NCBI GenBank assembly: GCA_008508345.1
Contig: QNGE01001739.1
Location: forward strand, 53,413-117,412
DNA length: 64,000 nt
Direction of reading: 5' to 3'
Source of the DNA: Paragonimus westermani
Taxonomy: Eukaryota > Platyhelminthes > Trematoda > Plagiorchiida > Troglotrematidae
Position numbers and translations under genes: made by a program. Positions 37,156 through 48,715 of the stretch are shown here, one piece after another. The stretch's first letter is position 1. Every line of letters starts with the position of its first letter. The notes under the pieces were generated by a model. That model worked only from the letters and a program-made list of their open reading frames with translations. It searched no databases and was not told where the DNA came from.

Positions 37156-37270
37156 AGCATCAACGCGATGTTGGGTTTCTATAAACTTGTGAAGATTTTA
37201 TAGAGCCGTGCTGATTTGGGAACTGGTGAGTCTGACAAAATTTTCGTTATCGATCAACAGTTTTCTTTAG

Positions 37271-37407
37271 ATTTACCCAACCGATTAGTACTCTCCGTTT
37301 CTCATGATCCCAGATTAGCACCTTTTTCTCCCGCTTTAAGATCTCCACTTTACGATTATTGGTTAAATCCAACTATTCGTTGGTACCTAGAAGATATTAA
37401 ACAACAG
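37271..37407 (+). CDS. Candidate exon 3 of a plus-strand chain
   Basis: The acceptor CAACAGTTTTCTTTAG and the donor CAACAG|GTCCCA bound two leading bases plus 45 codons. The peptide includes LPNRLVLSVSHDPRLAPFSP, then SPLYDYWLNPTIRWYLEDI, a convincing globular sequence that I cannot name. Phase 1 in matches the donor of 33847-33903. The frame is open from about 37216, right at the 5' border of the minus-strand PLE, so the PLE inserted very close to this exon. Confidence 0.4.
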
Positions 37408-38050
37408 GTCCCAGTGGTCTGTTGATAAGCATGAAATCTGATAACACCAGATGGCTTGATAATTAGTTCGTATGTTCTAAATGTGTCTGCAAATGTGATG
37501 CCGAAATCTGTCAAAGACATCATAACCACTCGATTCACCCTGTGGTTACTTTGTGAGGTGAAGACAGTTTTCAAGTTCCAACAGTGAAGTGGTATTTACA
37601 CTTGTGATTTCCGCACGATAAGACTCCGCGAAATTTAGTAATTACGTCGTTGCATAGTCTAGTTGTTTGGTACAAAATCGTCTCATTCAAGGGGATTTTG
37701 TTGTAATGCCATACCTTGTGGACGCTCATAAAACGTACTCGCAAAAGTGGCTGGGGTGTTTCAGACACAGTCAGAGTCACCTACACACCGATTGGCAATT
37801 GGTTTCTTCAGGATGAATGCTAGAAAATACTTTGTTAAACGACAAATGGTTCAGCAAATTATATAGACAGATGGTAAACACATACTTGTTTGGCAGACTA
37901 CCAAACTGTGGTCTCCATGACACCTTCTCACAGATGGTGTACCGTGTTCTGAAAAAAACGAATACCTTTGACGCAGCAGCAGTATTAACAAAAACGACTT
38001 GATGGCAATAACATGAATGTCAAAACCAATCTACTGGTGTTTATAGCGAA

Positions 38051-38128
38051 TTAGTGAGACTCGTTAGATATAACTTGTTCGCCTATCAGTTGTTCCCGCT
38101 CAAGCTTTTTGAAGTATTCCGGTCTAAT
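38051..38128 (-). CDS. Possible terminal exon, minus strand
   Basis: The acceptor TTCACAATTTTCTACAG is followed by 25 codons, IRPEYFKKLEREQLIGEQ and so on, then a stop. The charged helical look is suggestive, but it is short and no polyadenylation signal was found. It lies just beyond the end of SINE copy 3 on the same strand, so it could be repeat tail sequence. Confidence 0.22.
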   Translation of the reverse strand: MRPEYFKKLEREQLIGEQVISNESH

Positions 38129-38282
38129 CTGTAGAAAATTGTGAACAGTCACCCTCGTCGCAAAAGGGGTCAGGGTAAAATTCAGATAGCACTTAGTCGC
38201 TTTTAGTGAGATTAACCCGCGACTGCAGCTAAAGAAACTCACAGTTAGACTGATGCAGAGCATAGGTAGTAGATTCAGCCTT

Positions 38283-38450
38283 CGCATTCGGATAGATTTT
38301 CCAGCCAGCCCCTTTCGAAAAGTACCACTAGACTCGAGTTTCGTTATCATTAGAGCTCGTCACTAGTGCATATGCTTGCTGCACGGCCGGGATTTGAACT
38401 CCGGCCATTCCAATAATGAGGCAACCGTGTTGACCACTGCGTCATTGCCC
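38283..38450 (-). mobile_element. SINE family A copy 3, best-preserved head
   Basis: On the minus strand the copy has box A TGACGCAGTGG, the segment CAACACGGTTGCCTC, and box B GGAGTTCAAATCCCGGCC. After CATAT the hammerhead begins, then comes the tail TTTTCGAAAGGGGCTGGC and CTGGAAAATCTATCCGAAT. This copy defines the element: a head of about 75 nt, a ribozyme of about 45 nt and a tail of about 45 nt. SINE copy B at 38565 lies head-on to it about 110 bp away. Confidence 0.75.
38325..38369 (-). ncRNA. Hammerhead ribozyme relic in SINE copy 3
   Basis: Helix I is GCACTA/TAGTGG, with five of six pairs intact. The core is GTGACGA (first C lost), helix II is GCTCT/ATAAC (damaged), and GAAA and the GTC triplet are present with CTCGAG between them. 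Probably inactive, but clearly homologous to 2126-2170. Confidence 0.55.
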
Positions 38451-38564
38451 TCACATTTGGCTGGCTTTCGTTTGCCTACCACAAAACATTGTGTATCTAA
38501 GGGGTACTTATTAAAACTCTGATGTGTAGTGCAGCAGATTCAACTGCAAAACATCCAGGATTTT

Positions 38565-38660
38565 CCCTGGATGGTTCAGCAATTGCCGTACATCTATATA
38601 TCGTTTTTCTCACTGATTCGAGTCCAAACCCAGCCCGGATTTTTCACAATTGGGTTCGAG
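38565..38660 (+). mobile_element. SINE family B copy
   Basis: Degenerate box A (GGATGGTTCAGC), box B ATTCGAGTCC, then the family tail CCGGATTTTTCACAATTGGG. It points away from SINE A copy 3. Confidence 0.5.
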
Positions 38661-39192
38661 CTAAAATATTAATATCTGCTGAAATTGGTTTTTCCTTGGG
38701 TATTTCTAGCTGTTTTATAACGTAAATTTCCTTATGCCGTTTTTGTTAACCTCCACTGGTTTCATTCGCTTGACTTAAATCACATAACATTTCCACAAGT
38801 GGACTCAACTCTGAAAGCGGTTTGCAGATAAGTTTCGAATTTGTGGACCCGAACTGTGGGATTGTCAGCTTAAGTGGAGAAACAGATTAACCTCCGCTCT
38901 GAAAAATTAATCGAAACCGAGTGCTTCGTTTTTCGCAATTTGTATTTCAAAGTCAAACACAAAAGGAAGGTCGCTGTGTTCTGTCGCAAGATGAGGCGAA
39001 CTCACTGATCACTTCTTGAAGAACACCAAAAATCTACATTTGGACACTGATCGTCTGTGTTAACATGGGGACAATACTACGACTTTTCCAGGAGTTTTGT
39101 TGTCATGCAGAGTAAAACTGTCCCAATTGGCAAAGTATTGTTGACTGACTGTATTAGGTATTCATCACGTCAGTACAAAAATGTCGGTTTGA
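38661..39192. other. No recognised gene
   Basis: No supported exon or repeat. Confidence 0.3.
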
Positions 39193-39271
39193 AAATTTAC
39201 AGCAGTAACCGAGAACATGGAAGGGATTAGGNAAATTTACAGCAGTAACCGAGAACATGGAAGGGATTAGG
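39193..39271 (+). repeat. 39-bp exact duplication across a single N
   Basis: 39193-39231 and 39233-39271 are identical, separated by N at 39232. This is the signature of unmerged overlapping contig ends. Confidence 0.92.
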
Positions 39272-42079
39272 CAGATCGTCAGTTGTCTGAGCTAAACTTT
39301 ATAAATTTATTAGCAGACGTGAATTGACCACTTATCTACCGAGTTTCCACTTACGGGTGGAGTTTGGATTCTAGTCACCTCAGCGGTAATGTCTGAACAA
39401 ACACTGTTGGAACTAAGAGGCGGGTGGCATGATCGACTAAGACTCCACTCCTGGGAGGCCAACATTAGTTGTTTAACCAGACTGTAAGCTGCATGAAGAA
39501 TTTAGTCGGCGCTGCCGGAGCTATTTACTGTAAATACCATATATGCCTGACGAACTGTATTGTGTTGCCAAAAATGCGTGCATTCGAATGCTTGATAAGT
39601 TCGACAATTAAATCCCTCTGTCATGATATCGATCTTGAGAGGGACGAATATATCATCTACATTCACTGATTTAGCGGGAGTGTGTGAATAGATAATTACA
39701 AAAAGGCCAGAATAAACATTTTCCGTACAACCCTAGTGATGGTCCTTATTTCCCAACCTGCACAAACAGAAGTGGGGGTTCTTCTAACTTTCTGTGCAAT
39801 TTCATTAAAGTCTGGTCCGGCACGGTTGTAGGCGTTGAGTGGCTGCATTGTTTCCAACCGGACTGCAGTTATACATTCACACAAGTAAGACTCACCAGCT
39901 AGATATCATCTCATTACCTGTACTTTTGTGCCCGTCTCAAACTGAACATGACCAACATTTGATTTCAGTTTTCGTATTGAACTAGACTTTACAGTTTAAG
40001 TTCTTCTCCATCCAGTTGCGTTGCAGTCACGTCAAGTCATTACTAATGTGCTTACTGAGTGGCGTTTGGAACCATCGTCCTCCATTAGGGGATCAAGCGT
40101 GAAAAAACGATGTGGTGAGTTAATTATGCCAATGCCTTTCGGCTTCAATGGATGTAACTTAGTTCACCTGTTTGCCGATGTCATCAATCTTGTCAACTGA
40201 CATTTCACATTCACTTTCTTCCAGTAGTTTTGAGCATAATTTATTGGCGAAGTTTTTGCTGATTCTTTTGCCGAAATTGAAATCCGGTTATTCTGTTGTA
40301 CTCAAGTTATAACCAATCATGTCTAGTCACACTCACGGAGTGTATACAGCTACAACAGTTATTCCCTTTATATAAAAAATCTAGTTGGATGCTAAGAAAT
40401 ACTGGTAGCCTTTAAAATTCTGTGCATTTAAGTCTACCTGGGTGGTAGTGTGTTAGTGTTCTGTGACAAGACGCATGGCCTTCAGGTGATTTTATTTGGA
40501 TTCACGTGGCTTGCACATGAATGAGTTTTAACTAGTTCACGGAATGATGAATCTAGGAGGCTTAGAATGTGTACAAATCACGTTGTCCTCACAGCTTAAA
40601 GCCGGATTGTGTACAACAGTTGCCTTCTAACAAGCCTTATATTATATAATGGAACTTTGTACATAATTTGAAAGTGACATTCGTTGGATTTGACAAACCG
40701 TATCGACCAAACGCTATTCGCCACCATTTTGGCTAGGTGTATTCATACCATCCGAAAATCATTTCACTTGGTGATTATCGATCTTGACCGTTGGTTAACA
40801 GGTGGTTGAAATTCTTCAGTTGGTCATGTCAACAACGCCGTTTTCAGTTGATAAAAATGACAGCAAAGATTGTCACTCCACAGTCAGTTTTAGGGTCACA
40901 CAAAATATTCAACAATGACAGTCATTTTATAAATTTGTAATGATATGAACAAAATTTAATTAATGCGACATCACGTGCTTGCTTGTTGGCCAGCCACATT
41001 TTTTTGATTTATGTTGTTTGTTTGTCTCTCTCGAAGATTACGGGCGAGATAGGGAAGGAATATAGCTGCGTGAGCTCTGCGTACGTGTAAATAAGATCGA
41101 ACAATAGTTTCGGAACACAACGGGATTCAATCTTGGCTGCATGTGCTACAAATGGTATTAAAGATGACACTATCAACGTGCAATGACAATTACTAAGGAT
41201 AGTTTGATGTGATAAAACTCACCAAGGAAGGCAACTTAAGATGGAACAGGATTTACCATTTTCCAACATTAGTGTAGATAATCGTCCTGTTCATTACTCA
41301 ACTGTTAAAAATCATTTGTGGATAACAGAGATAAGTAGAAAGGAAAACTCCGATCCAACAATTATGGATGCTTGCATGGCCAATAATCTGCTGGAGCCAA
41401 GAGTTAATGGGTGAAATATGCACTGTTTTTCTCCCAGAGAAACAACAAAAACGCGACTGGACATTTCATTGATTTTGACCACTCGCTTTCCGTCTATTAT
41501 CATACCTCTGTTAGTCCAGGTTGAGGCACCGAATCTTAAGGATACCTACTACAGGTGCACGGCATAAAATCGTTTGCGTACCAATACACAGAGATTACTA
41601 TGACATATTTATATGCATATGTACGTTTACATGACAAAATTAGCGTTGCGCAATCGTGTTATTGAATATTCACTCTACCTCAGCACATGTCATTGCGGAG
41701 TGTAGGTTCCGGGGACTTTCCGTGGGCATCGAACCGAAATAACCATCCTAGGCTGTCAGTGATGTGTAAACTTCCACAGTGACAAACGCTGATCGTGTTA
41801 CTTCAAGTTTTAAAAGAGTGGGCTAGCAGAACCACGAGTAGCTGGAGGAGGTCATATGGAACGACACAAGAACTCACAGATATTTTGGCTCTACCCAAAT
41901 AAGAACGTGGAAATCGTCCATGCTGTACGCCACCTCGAGCTATTCCCAGTGCTCCGATGGTTTATTGCAGGTGTGTCAAGTCATCGATTGTTAAGAGCTA
42001 ATATTTCCGTGTAACACTGATTTCATTATTCTGCGAACATTTGGTTGGGGCAACAGCAACAACAAGAACGATTGTGATC
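39272..42079. other. No recognised gene
   Basis: About 2.8 kb with no frame of 70 codons or more and no recognised repeat. A tRNA-box-like stretch near 41720 (minus strand, GGTTCGATGCCC) is too weak to call. Confidence 0.35.
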
Positions 42080-42310
42080 CTAGTTAATAAACCGGTTGCT
42101 AACACCAGACCTAAGTATCGAGCCGCACGGAAATGACCACTGAACGGAATGACCTGGGAAGAACAGCCAAGCGACCACGAGATGCAGACTATTGTTTTCT
42201 TGTGGGTACAACATTAATTTTATATGTTTGATCAGCAGGGCTTCATTAATTACTGGAAATTTGTAGTCGATATTGGTCAACGTTATAAAAGAATGTTTAC
42301 GCATTGTTCT
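42080..42310 (-). mobile_element. PLE 3' terminal remnant
   Basis: The minus-strand peptide FITLTNIDYKFPVINEALLI then KHIKLMLYPQ matches the PLE C-terminal pattern (…EAxLIKxxKP.L…). Upstream the frame is broken. Only the last 75 codons are readable. Confidence 0.5.
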
Positions 42311-43929
42311 CCAGTTATCTGGATATCAGATTAGTTGGTACATCTCTTAAACAGGACTCAGAGTTTTCTGGTTCTGTTGGTGACTTCCTTGATCAGATTC
42401 TGATGATCCGTAGTCACATTAACAAAATTTAAGGGAACGGTTTGTGTGGATATAAAATATGCTGGCTTCGGCTGTACTTATCAGTCGAGTCGGTATCGTC
42501 TAACCAGTGGCCAACGTGCTGTAGACTGAAACTACGGTTTTCACATCTACTGAGGATTCCTATTACAGACATTCGACTGAAGTGACTTTTTGTTCGTATT
42601 GAAAACGGTCACCGATATATATTTGGGTGATAACTTTGAAAACAGTACATAGATATTGTCCAAAAGAACCAAAAATGCATCCTCATACATCGATAGGGTA
42701 GTAATATGTACCGGATTTCAATAACTTTTCCGTCAAAACACTGCAGTTACGACCTGCAAGTGTTGGCTGAAAAGCTGCTGCTCACAAAAATGTTGAAACA
42801 CTTGTTAGGACTTACATATTAAGCCAATAGGATATACACCTACACCATACATACGGTCATTAGGTTTATGTCTGCATGCTATATGCTAAGTTGGATTAAT
42901 AATTTGGTGTTATGCGTGACCCTTGCGTGACTAACCTTCAGGTTACCTAAATTCGAAATGCGCGTGACAAGTTCAGTTCCCATCTACACTACAGAAGAAC
43001 ATCAAGTCTGTAATGCATTAACGGAAGAAAGAGAATTTTAACGGAATGTTTTGAGCCGAGAACTTATTGTCAGTAACACTGCATTGGGATAGAAAGTGCA
43101 CGGACAAACGGCATTACATGTGAATACTTGGATAATCCCAGCATACGTCCTTACCGTCGAATTTTTATCAATGACTTGAAGTCACATGACAGTGTTTAAT
43201 TTTATGTTTAATCTTAATTTATCTGCGGGTAGTTTTTCAAAGTGAACTTGGATATGGATGTTAACGTCGTCTGTTCGTCGGCTTGTCAGAGAAATAATTC
43301 GAGCCCGTCCGCCAGTATTCTCGACTATACATTCCTAAAACATATTGGCTACCGAAGCGGCAATTATTTTAGTGTTTTTTCAGTTGAAGTTACTTGCTTG
43401 TCTGCGATCAACTGACTCTGAAGACTGTAAATTATGTTACTGAGTTTTAAGATCACGTGACTGACAATGTCATTTACTTGAAAAGTACGCGAACTGATGT
43501 TTCTAAAATAAAACGTGATCACCAAACCTCCAACAAAGTATAAAGTTACCTGTAATATTTGTAAATTTCAAGTTCCAACTTTATATCATGGTGATTGAGT
43601 GTAAACAAGAAAGCAAAAGACTTCTGGGCATAAGCAACAGGAGACAAACAAACATCAAAAACATTTTACAGTCAAAGCTCTGAATCAAGATTCATCTATT
43701 AGATATTGGCGATTCCGGACTAAATCTGCTTGGATTTTCATACAATTCAATACAGCCGAAAAATGATAGATGCTTAAAAAACTTCAGACGACATTTGATT
43801 AAAGAAGTATTTCCAGATTTACTCTACCAATTTAAGTTCTGTGTTAGCCCTGTACTTGTGAATGATACGAGAACAATAAACATCCAAAACTTCTGGTTTT
43901 GAAGTTCATATTGAGTAATCGCGATCTAA
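42311..43929. other. No recognised gene
   Basis: No open frame of note and no recognised repeat. Confidence 0.35.
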
Positions 43930-44525
43930 CACTGTGAACCGGACGACCTGGAGGAATACGGTTCGGGCGGGCGTCCGAAAGTTCAACGAGCAACTATTGC
44001 GTGGTCGCGAGCGGAAGCGTGCGGTACGCAAAGGAAAAATCGGTGCCATAGGTCGCGGTGACGTGACTATATGGCGTTGTGATGTGTGCGGCCGCGAATG
44101 CGCTGGCCGTTTNATTAGCCAATCAAGTGGCTAACCAGCATTGGCCGGCTGGACAGAAAGGCCCCACTGGCACACCTCCCGGTCTTATTCCTTCGGGTTT
44201 ACACTGGATATGTGGTGTGTTGGTGGAACTGCAATTGGTGCAGCGCAAGCCAGTTGCAGTGATGGCTAAGCGCAGGCGTCCTTTGGCTTCGGTCACTGTG
44301 ACAGGCTAATCCGAATCGGATGCCGCCAACCAACATCACGATGATAAAATCCACATTGTGGTATTCAGTGATATGATTGCCCTGGCGTGTTTTTGCACAA
44401 ATTTTATTTAGTACTATCAGGTGATTAACTAAAGCATAATGCTGGTTGAGATTGTGTGCGAAAAGTCAGCTGTGCGCAATCAACAAAGTTGGTGTCAACT
44501 CTTGCAAATAAAATGAATGAACGAA
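43930..44525 (+). mobile_element. Non-LTR retrotransposon (LINE) 3' end
   Basis: The plus frame from 43934 encodes NRTTWRNTVRAGVRKFNEQL, then a basic stretch and a Cys2 knuckle CDVCGREC. This is the usual C-terminal end of many LINE proteins (W-x3-V-x2-G then a CxxC-type finger). The segment is GC-richer than its surroundings. The 3' untranslated part (TTCGGGTTTACACTGGATAT and onward) also occurs at 57600-57835. The element ends near 44522 in a short AATGAATGAA-like repeat. An ambiguous base at 44113 breaks the frame exactly within the finger. Confidence 0.65.
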
Positions 44526-45464
44526 GTTAGGGAACTTCATTCTCTGATCATGAACCATACAAATTGGATGAAATAACAAGCTTTTTTCGATAAGCACAAA
44601 ATTTTTCCAAGAAATAGCTCTTGCCAATGTTACACACTTAAAGTGGGTATCCTCACACGATTGCCAAGCACCTTTTGTTCCAGTAGTAACATAGAATACA
44701 CACTAAAAGACTCATTCGACACTGGACTGTGTGTGACACACCGTTGTATAGCTTTCAATCAACGCTGTTGGTGATCACGAGGATCACAACCTGGTAAGCA
44801 TCATCTACAGACCTTACTCTGGGTAACACTTACCTTTTGCATTGCCGAGGGCTACCACTTATTCTATGGGACCGTTGACGATAGCCGTGATTAGGTTTGA
44901 ATAGACCATACATAGTCAGATCCTAAATGGAGTATCTTCTAGCTATGTTTTTGCAGCAATCCTTTAAGAGGGGATACACAACGATGGGTCAACTCTTCTG
45001 ATGGATATTATGAAAAGAAACGATATGAAACGGCTCTCAGTCAACTTATACATTACCCATAAACCAGTTTACTTAACCGTTTGAGTACACGCGTTCAATT
45101 ACACCGGTGTGGGTTGGTTAAAATTGTAACCAAAACACTAAACTCGGATGCACGTGAGTTACAATTTAACTTGGGATGCCTATATCAACACAATACTGAC
45201 GACTGGGTCTACAATGATTCAAACCCAAGTTATGGAGGTTAACAGTAAAACGGTAGATGTCTTATGAGCAGATTTTGCATTCGTATCTCATATGTTGTTA
45301 CAGCATCCATACGACGCTGATGATTAATGCTGGTTAGATAAGCGATTGTAAGATGTCTGGGAACCAGCTGTTGACGTAGCCTGTGTAAGCAAAACAGAAC
45401 GCTACGCAAATCGAAATTTTGCGTTCACTTGTGCAGAGAGTGTACAGTTCAGTGGCATAACCAT
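44526..45464. other. No recognised gene
   Basis: Nothing supported. Confidence 0.3.
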
Positions 45465-45869
45465 TTACACTCGATAAGAAACCAAAACTTTCAGATGATC
45501 ATAAACAGAAAGGTCGGGAAAAATTACCAGCTTCGATCTCATTCGAATTGCAGTGTCTTCACATTTAACTAGCAGGTGAAAATAGACATTTAGTGAAACA
45601 GTCAATGTACTATCCACTAAACCATTCAACTTCGACCATTTCCGGACAAACAACGATAAGCTACCCTTGTCCATAAAGTGATCATTCTTTACTGTTAAGT
45701 ATGCTAGGCGGCCTACTGAAATGAATGAACACAGATGTGCAACAGCTGTTGAACGGTAAACAGTAAAAGCCATCTTCATATATACAAATAACCGTATGTC
45801 TAAAAATGTCCACCCTAACTTTGTACTAGGAGAAGTACAAACCCTCCTCACAACCTTCACGTAATCCAT
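45465..45869 (-). mobile_element. Probable PLE remnant (RT end)
   Basis: A 134-codon minus frame with GWTFLDIRLFVYMKMAF, TVYRSTA and SVGRLAYLTVKNDHFMD in the order and spacing of the PLE segment FLDV…VYRK…HFNS…Y/KR. Similarity is weak elsewhere. If this is wrong, it is an unexplained open frame of above-average length. Confidence 0.4.
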
Positions 45870-46817
45870 CTAGAACCTATGACTCACTAAAATTACCCTC
45901 TTTATCAGTTTCTAACCCTTCTGCCTTTAGTTCGTAAGTCTCCTTGTTCATCATCTGAGAGGCTGTTTCCGAGTCATGAGCACGTTACTTGTTTAGCTTG
46001 TGACACTTCAACTGTTTGCTGTTTTAAGGTCGTATAAATCATTATGATTATTGTGGCAATCAAAGTGCGGATGAAAATTTCTTGCACAAAACACTTTCAG
46101 ACTTCACCGATGGCTTTTTCAATTTATTCAGACAATCACTATTTGTAAAACTTCATTGTATTACGATTCTACTCTCAGAGCGGATTGTTTAGAAATGGGA
46201 AAAACGTAGCAAAAAGGGATAGTATACTTTAAGTTACAATTTATTTCAACCGACACTCCCCACTAAATTAAACATGCGACCGATGGTTGGACTACTAAGA
46301 ACCTGTCCATTCACTAAGAGGTATTTATAATGATCACCAGTCAACATTTCATAGCCGATAATTCAGATCTTGCTATCAATTTGAAGTTCGTCAGTCCACA
46401 CATCACAGGTGGTTATGGATGGTAGACACAAAGAATGTGGGCGGCTTTTCTATTAGTTATAAATATGTCGCAGTAAAGCACCAAGGTTGATGAAGACGTT
46501 TATTCTATCGTATTTATTTACGGTGTACGTTGTATGTATTCATGCCTACTTGATTGTGTCAACCAAAAAACATGGTTTTGAAAGAACTAAAATAAATTTA
46601 CTGATTCCAGTGGTTAGGTGGGTGAAGATTACCATGGAGGGTCACAAAATCTGTTCCATCACAGGAAGGTTGTATTAACCTGTGCGCTATGCCCCAAACT
46701 ACTGCGGCACTCTGGAGTGTGATGATGTTAATTCGAAGTATTTGATCAGTTCTCAAGAAAACTCCTCGTAAACCTTGTAACAGCACTGAATTGACGCCAT
46801 TATCCAAACTACCAAAG
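45870..46817. other. No recognised gene
   Basis: Nothing supported. Confidence 0.3.
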
Positions 46818-46913
46818 AACGTTTGCAAAAAATCCCGACTTTGGTTGGACTCGAACCAGCGACAAAAAAACATGCCGAGACGTGACTAGTGTTGTAGTGG
46901 CCATGCTGGGAGG
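46818..46913 (-). mobile_element. SINE family B copy, minus strand
   Basis: Box B GGTTCGAGTCC followed by AACCAAAGTCGGGATTTTTT matches the family. It lies head-to-head with the plus-strand copy at 47021, with about 107 bp between the heads. Confidence 0.5.
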
Positions 46914-47020
46914 TCAGAAATTTTATATTTGAACTCAACTGCCACTGCGACCACTGTCTTATATGAAAACTACCATACAGTCTAACGGATTTACTGTCAA
47001 ACAGTATTTCTCGACCAGTT

Positions 47021-47112
47021 CATGGTGGAGTTCGACAACATCACTGATAAGTTAGTTGTATCTGTCGGTGGTTCGAATCCAACTCAAGTCCAGATTTTTC
47101 ACAGCTAGGTCT
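47021..47112 (+). mobile_element. SINE family B copy, plus strand
   Basis: Head GGTGGAGTTCGACAACATC, box B GGTTCGAATCC, then CAGATTTTTCACAGCTAGG. It is divergent from the copy at 46818-46913. Confidence 0.6.
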
Positions 47113-48169
47113 CCTCCAAGTTATCACATTTATCAAACTCTTTACAAACTCTGTGATAAAACCGTAGATGCTGCCAACATTCTACGGGTGGCATTACTAT
47201 CGTGTACTGTACATTAAGTCACGGTTATGCATGACTACGAGGGGAAATTACAATTCGTTGCCGTAGAACGCTGGTTGATGACGGCGTAGTCCTGATGAGT
47301 TGAATATGTCTTCAAGAATCTGGGAAAAACTGATCACGTTCTTATGTCGTGATACGCAGTTAATGGAACGATGTTCCAATGAAAAACTAATTCTCCCTCC
47401 ACATATGCTGCGCTACACGGCATCAAAACCTTATCCATTCCATTTGAGTAAACAGTGACGTTCTGCACAATGTTGCGCGTTATTGTTGTTTTGACCATTC
47501 ACATTAGATAGCGAATGCAATAAAGAAACAGAAATGTAAACGTATTGTCATATACACGGCGATAAGTATGTAGGGTTACGGAATATTTTATAAATCGTCG
47601 TTCTTCTTGTCTAACCAATTAAAATGCGTATACGGCGAGGTGGTGAAGAACTACGCTGATCAGTTTTCAATGGAGTAATTAATAACTCAACAAAATTGGC
47701 CAATGCCTCACTGTGAGTTCGTTCGGGAGAAAATGGCTAGGAGAACAGTCTTCCGTTCGAACTCAGTACTACAAAGTGAAGTTTCCATCCGCTCCTCACG
47801 AGTGAATCATGGTTCACCAGAAGTCATTTGTTCTCAAGATTTTCAATATTTGCTGTGAACACTTAGGTGAAGGAATCTTTGACTACTGTGGTCATGCGAG
47901 CATGTCCTAGTGACCGTCTAGTGCATTCGGTCAAACAGGTATTATGTAATAAACGAACCACACTTGGGTGACATGGAACTTATTTGGTGGAGTACCAACA
48001 TAATGTGCATCAGAGGTCGTTCCTTGGATGGTTCCTATCGACCTACGGAAACAAGAACATATTCTTCTTCTCAAAGGTATGAAGTAGCTTATTTCTGTCG
48101 TTCACCTTGTAGAGAACCCTAATACATTTCTCACAGCAATCGCTAACTCTTAAATTTGTTTTTAGCTTA
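47113..48169. other. No recognised gene
   Basis: Nothing supported. Confidence 0.3.
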
Positions 48170-48285
48170 GCCGAAATACAAATGTGTCCTGCTCCATAAA
48201 ACAGGGTCTCAACCAGACCACGTTTGTAAGCAATCGGACCGAAAGAAAAGACCGGAAATCCTGATCGCCCAACTTTGCATCACGG
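48170..48285 (-). mobile_element. PLE fragment (RT thumb)
   Basis: The minus-strand peptide SFGPIAYKRGLVETLFYGA closely matches AYKRSLVLTVFHRA of the PLE at 35.7 kb. It is short but specific. Confidence 0.6.
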
Positions 48286-48489
48286 TGGAGTGAACGCTGT
48301 ACATTTCAATGCATCGACAAATGAATGGATGTTTTACTCATTATCCAGCATAACCAAACCACCCGAATATCACCCACTCCGAATCCTCGTTGTCCATAAG
48401 ATCATCATAAAGGAGCACGTCATCATAGTATGCATCTGGGCTAACCGGTGTGTACTTGACTTTTGTAACCTGTCCGTGCGTGTTTGTAC

Positions 48490-48715
48490 TATGAAACTAG
48501 GATACACTCATGAAACCGTCAAATGGTTACGGGTGATAGTCTCAGTTTTTATAGCAGCTATCTGCGAACCACCTTGCTCTGTAATTTTTTATTTTCTACT
48601 GAAAACATCATGGTCATTTCCGAGCAAAAATGTCTCTGTTACTCCGCTGTCATTTGTATGGCAGCTGACAATCAGGAGAGCTTTCCACTACTAAGTAGCC
48701 TGGAAAACGCATGAT
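48490..48715 (+). mobile_element. Possible PLE RT fragment, opposite orientation
   Basis: The plus-strand peptides KLGYTHETVKWL and LLCNFLFSTENIMVISEQK follow the pattern VPLHETVDYL…LFCTENIRFEFDE of the PLE at 36.2 kb, with stops and a frame change between them. It points the other way from the neighbouring fragment at 48170-48285. Confidence 0.35.

Larger units (their letters stand above)
35050..37215 (-). mobile_element. Nearly complete Penelope-like element
   Basis: The minus strand carries all parts of a PLE polyprotein in order: an N-terminal domain (37.2-36.8 kb), the reverse transcriptase (36.7-35.77 kb) and a GIY-YIG endonuclease (35.74-35.06 kb). About six stops or frameshifts break it, so it is inactive but recent. 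No flanking long terminal repeat or target duplication was identified. It sits between candidate exons 33847-33903 and 37271-37407, opposite to their direction, so it is an intron insertion if those exons are real. Other PLE pieces in the window are much more eroded. Confidence 0.85.

Noticed and set aside
41690..41760. Minus-strand tRNA-like boxes (GGTTCGATGCCC)
   Set aside because: The spacing is too short and there is no family tail; not enough for a SINE call.
48275..48694. 139-codon plus-strand frame, the longest non-retroelement-like frame there
   Set aside because: It covers two oppositely oriented PLE fragments and its peptide lacks splice support; best seen as chance over decayed repeats.
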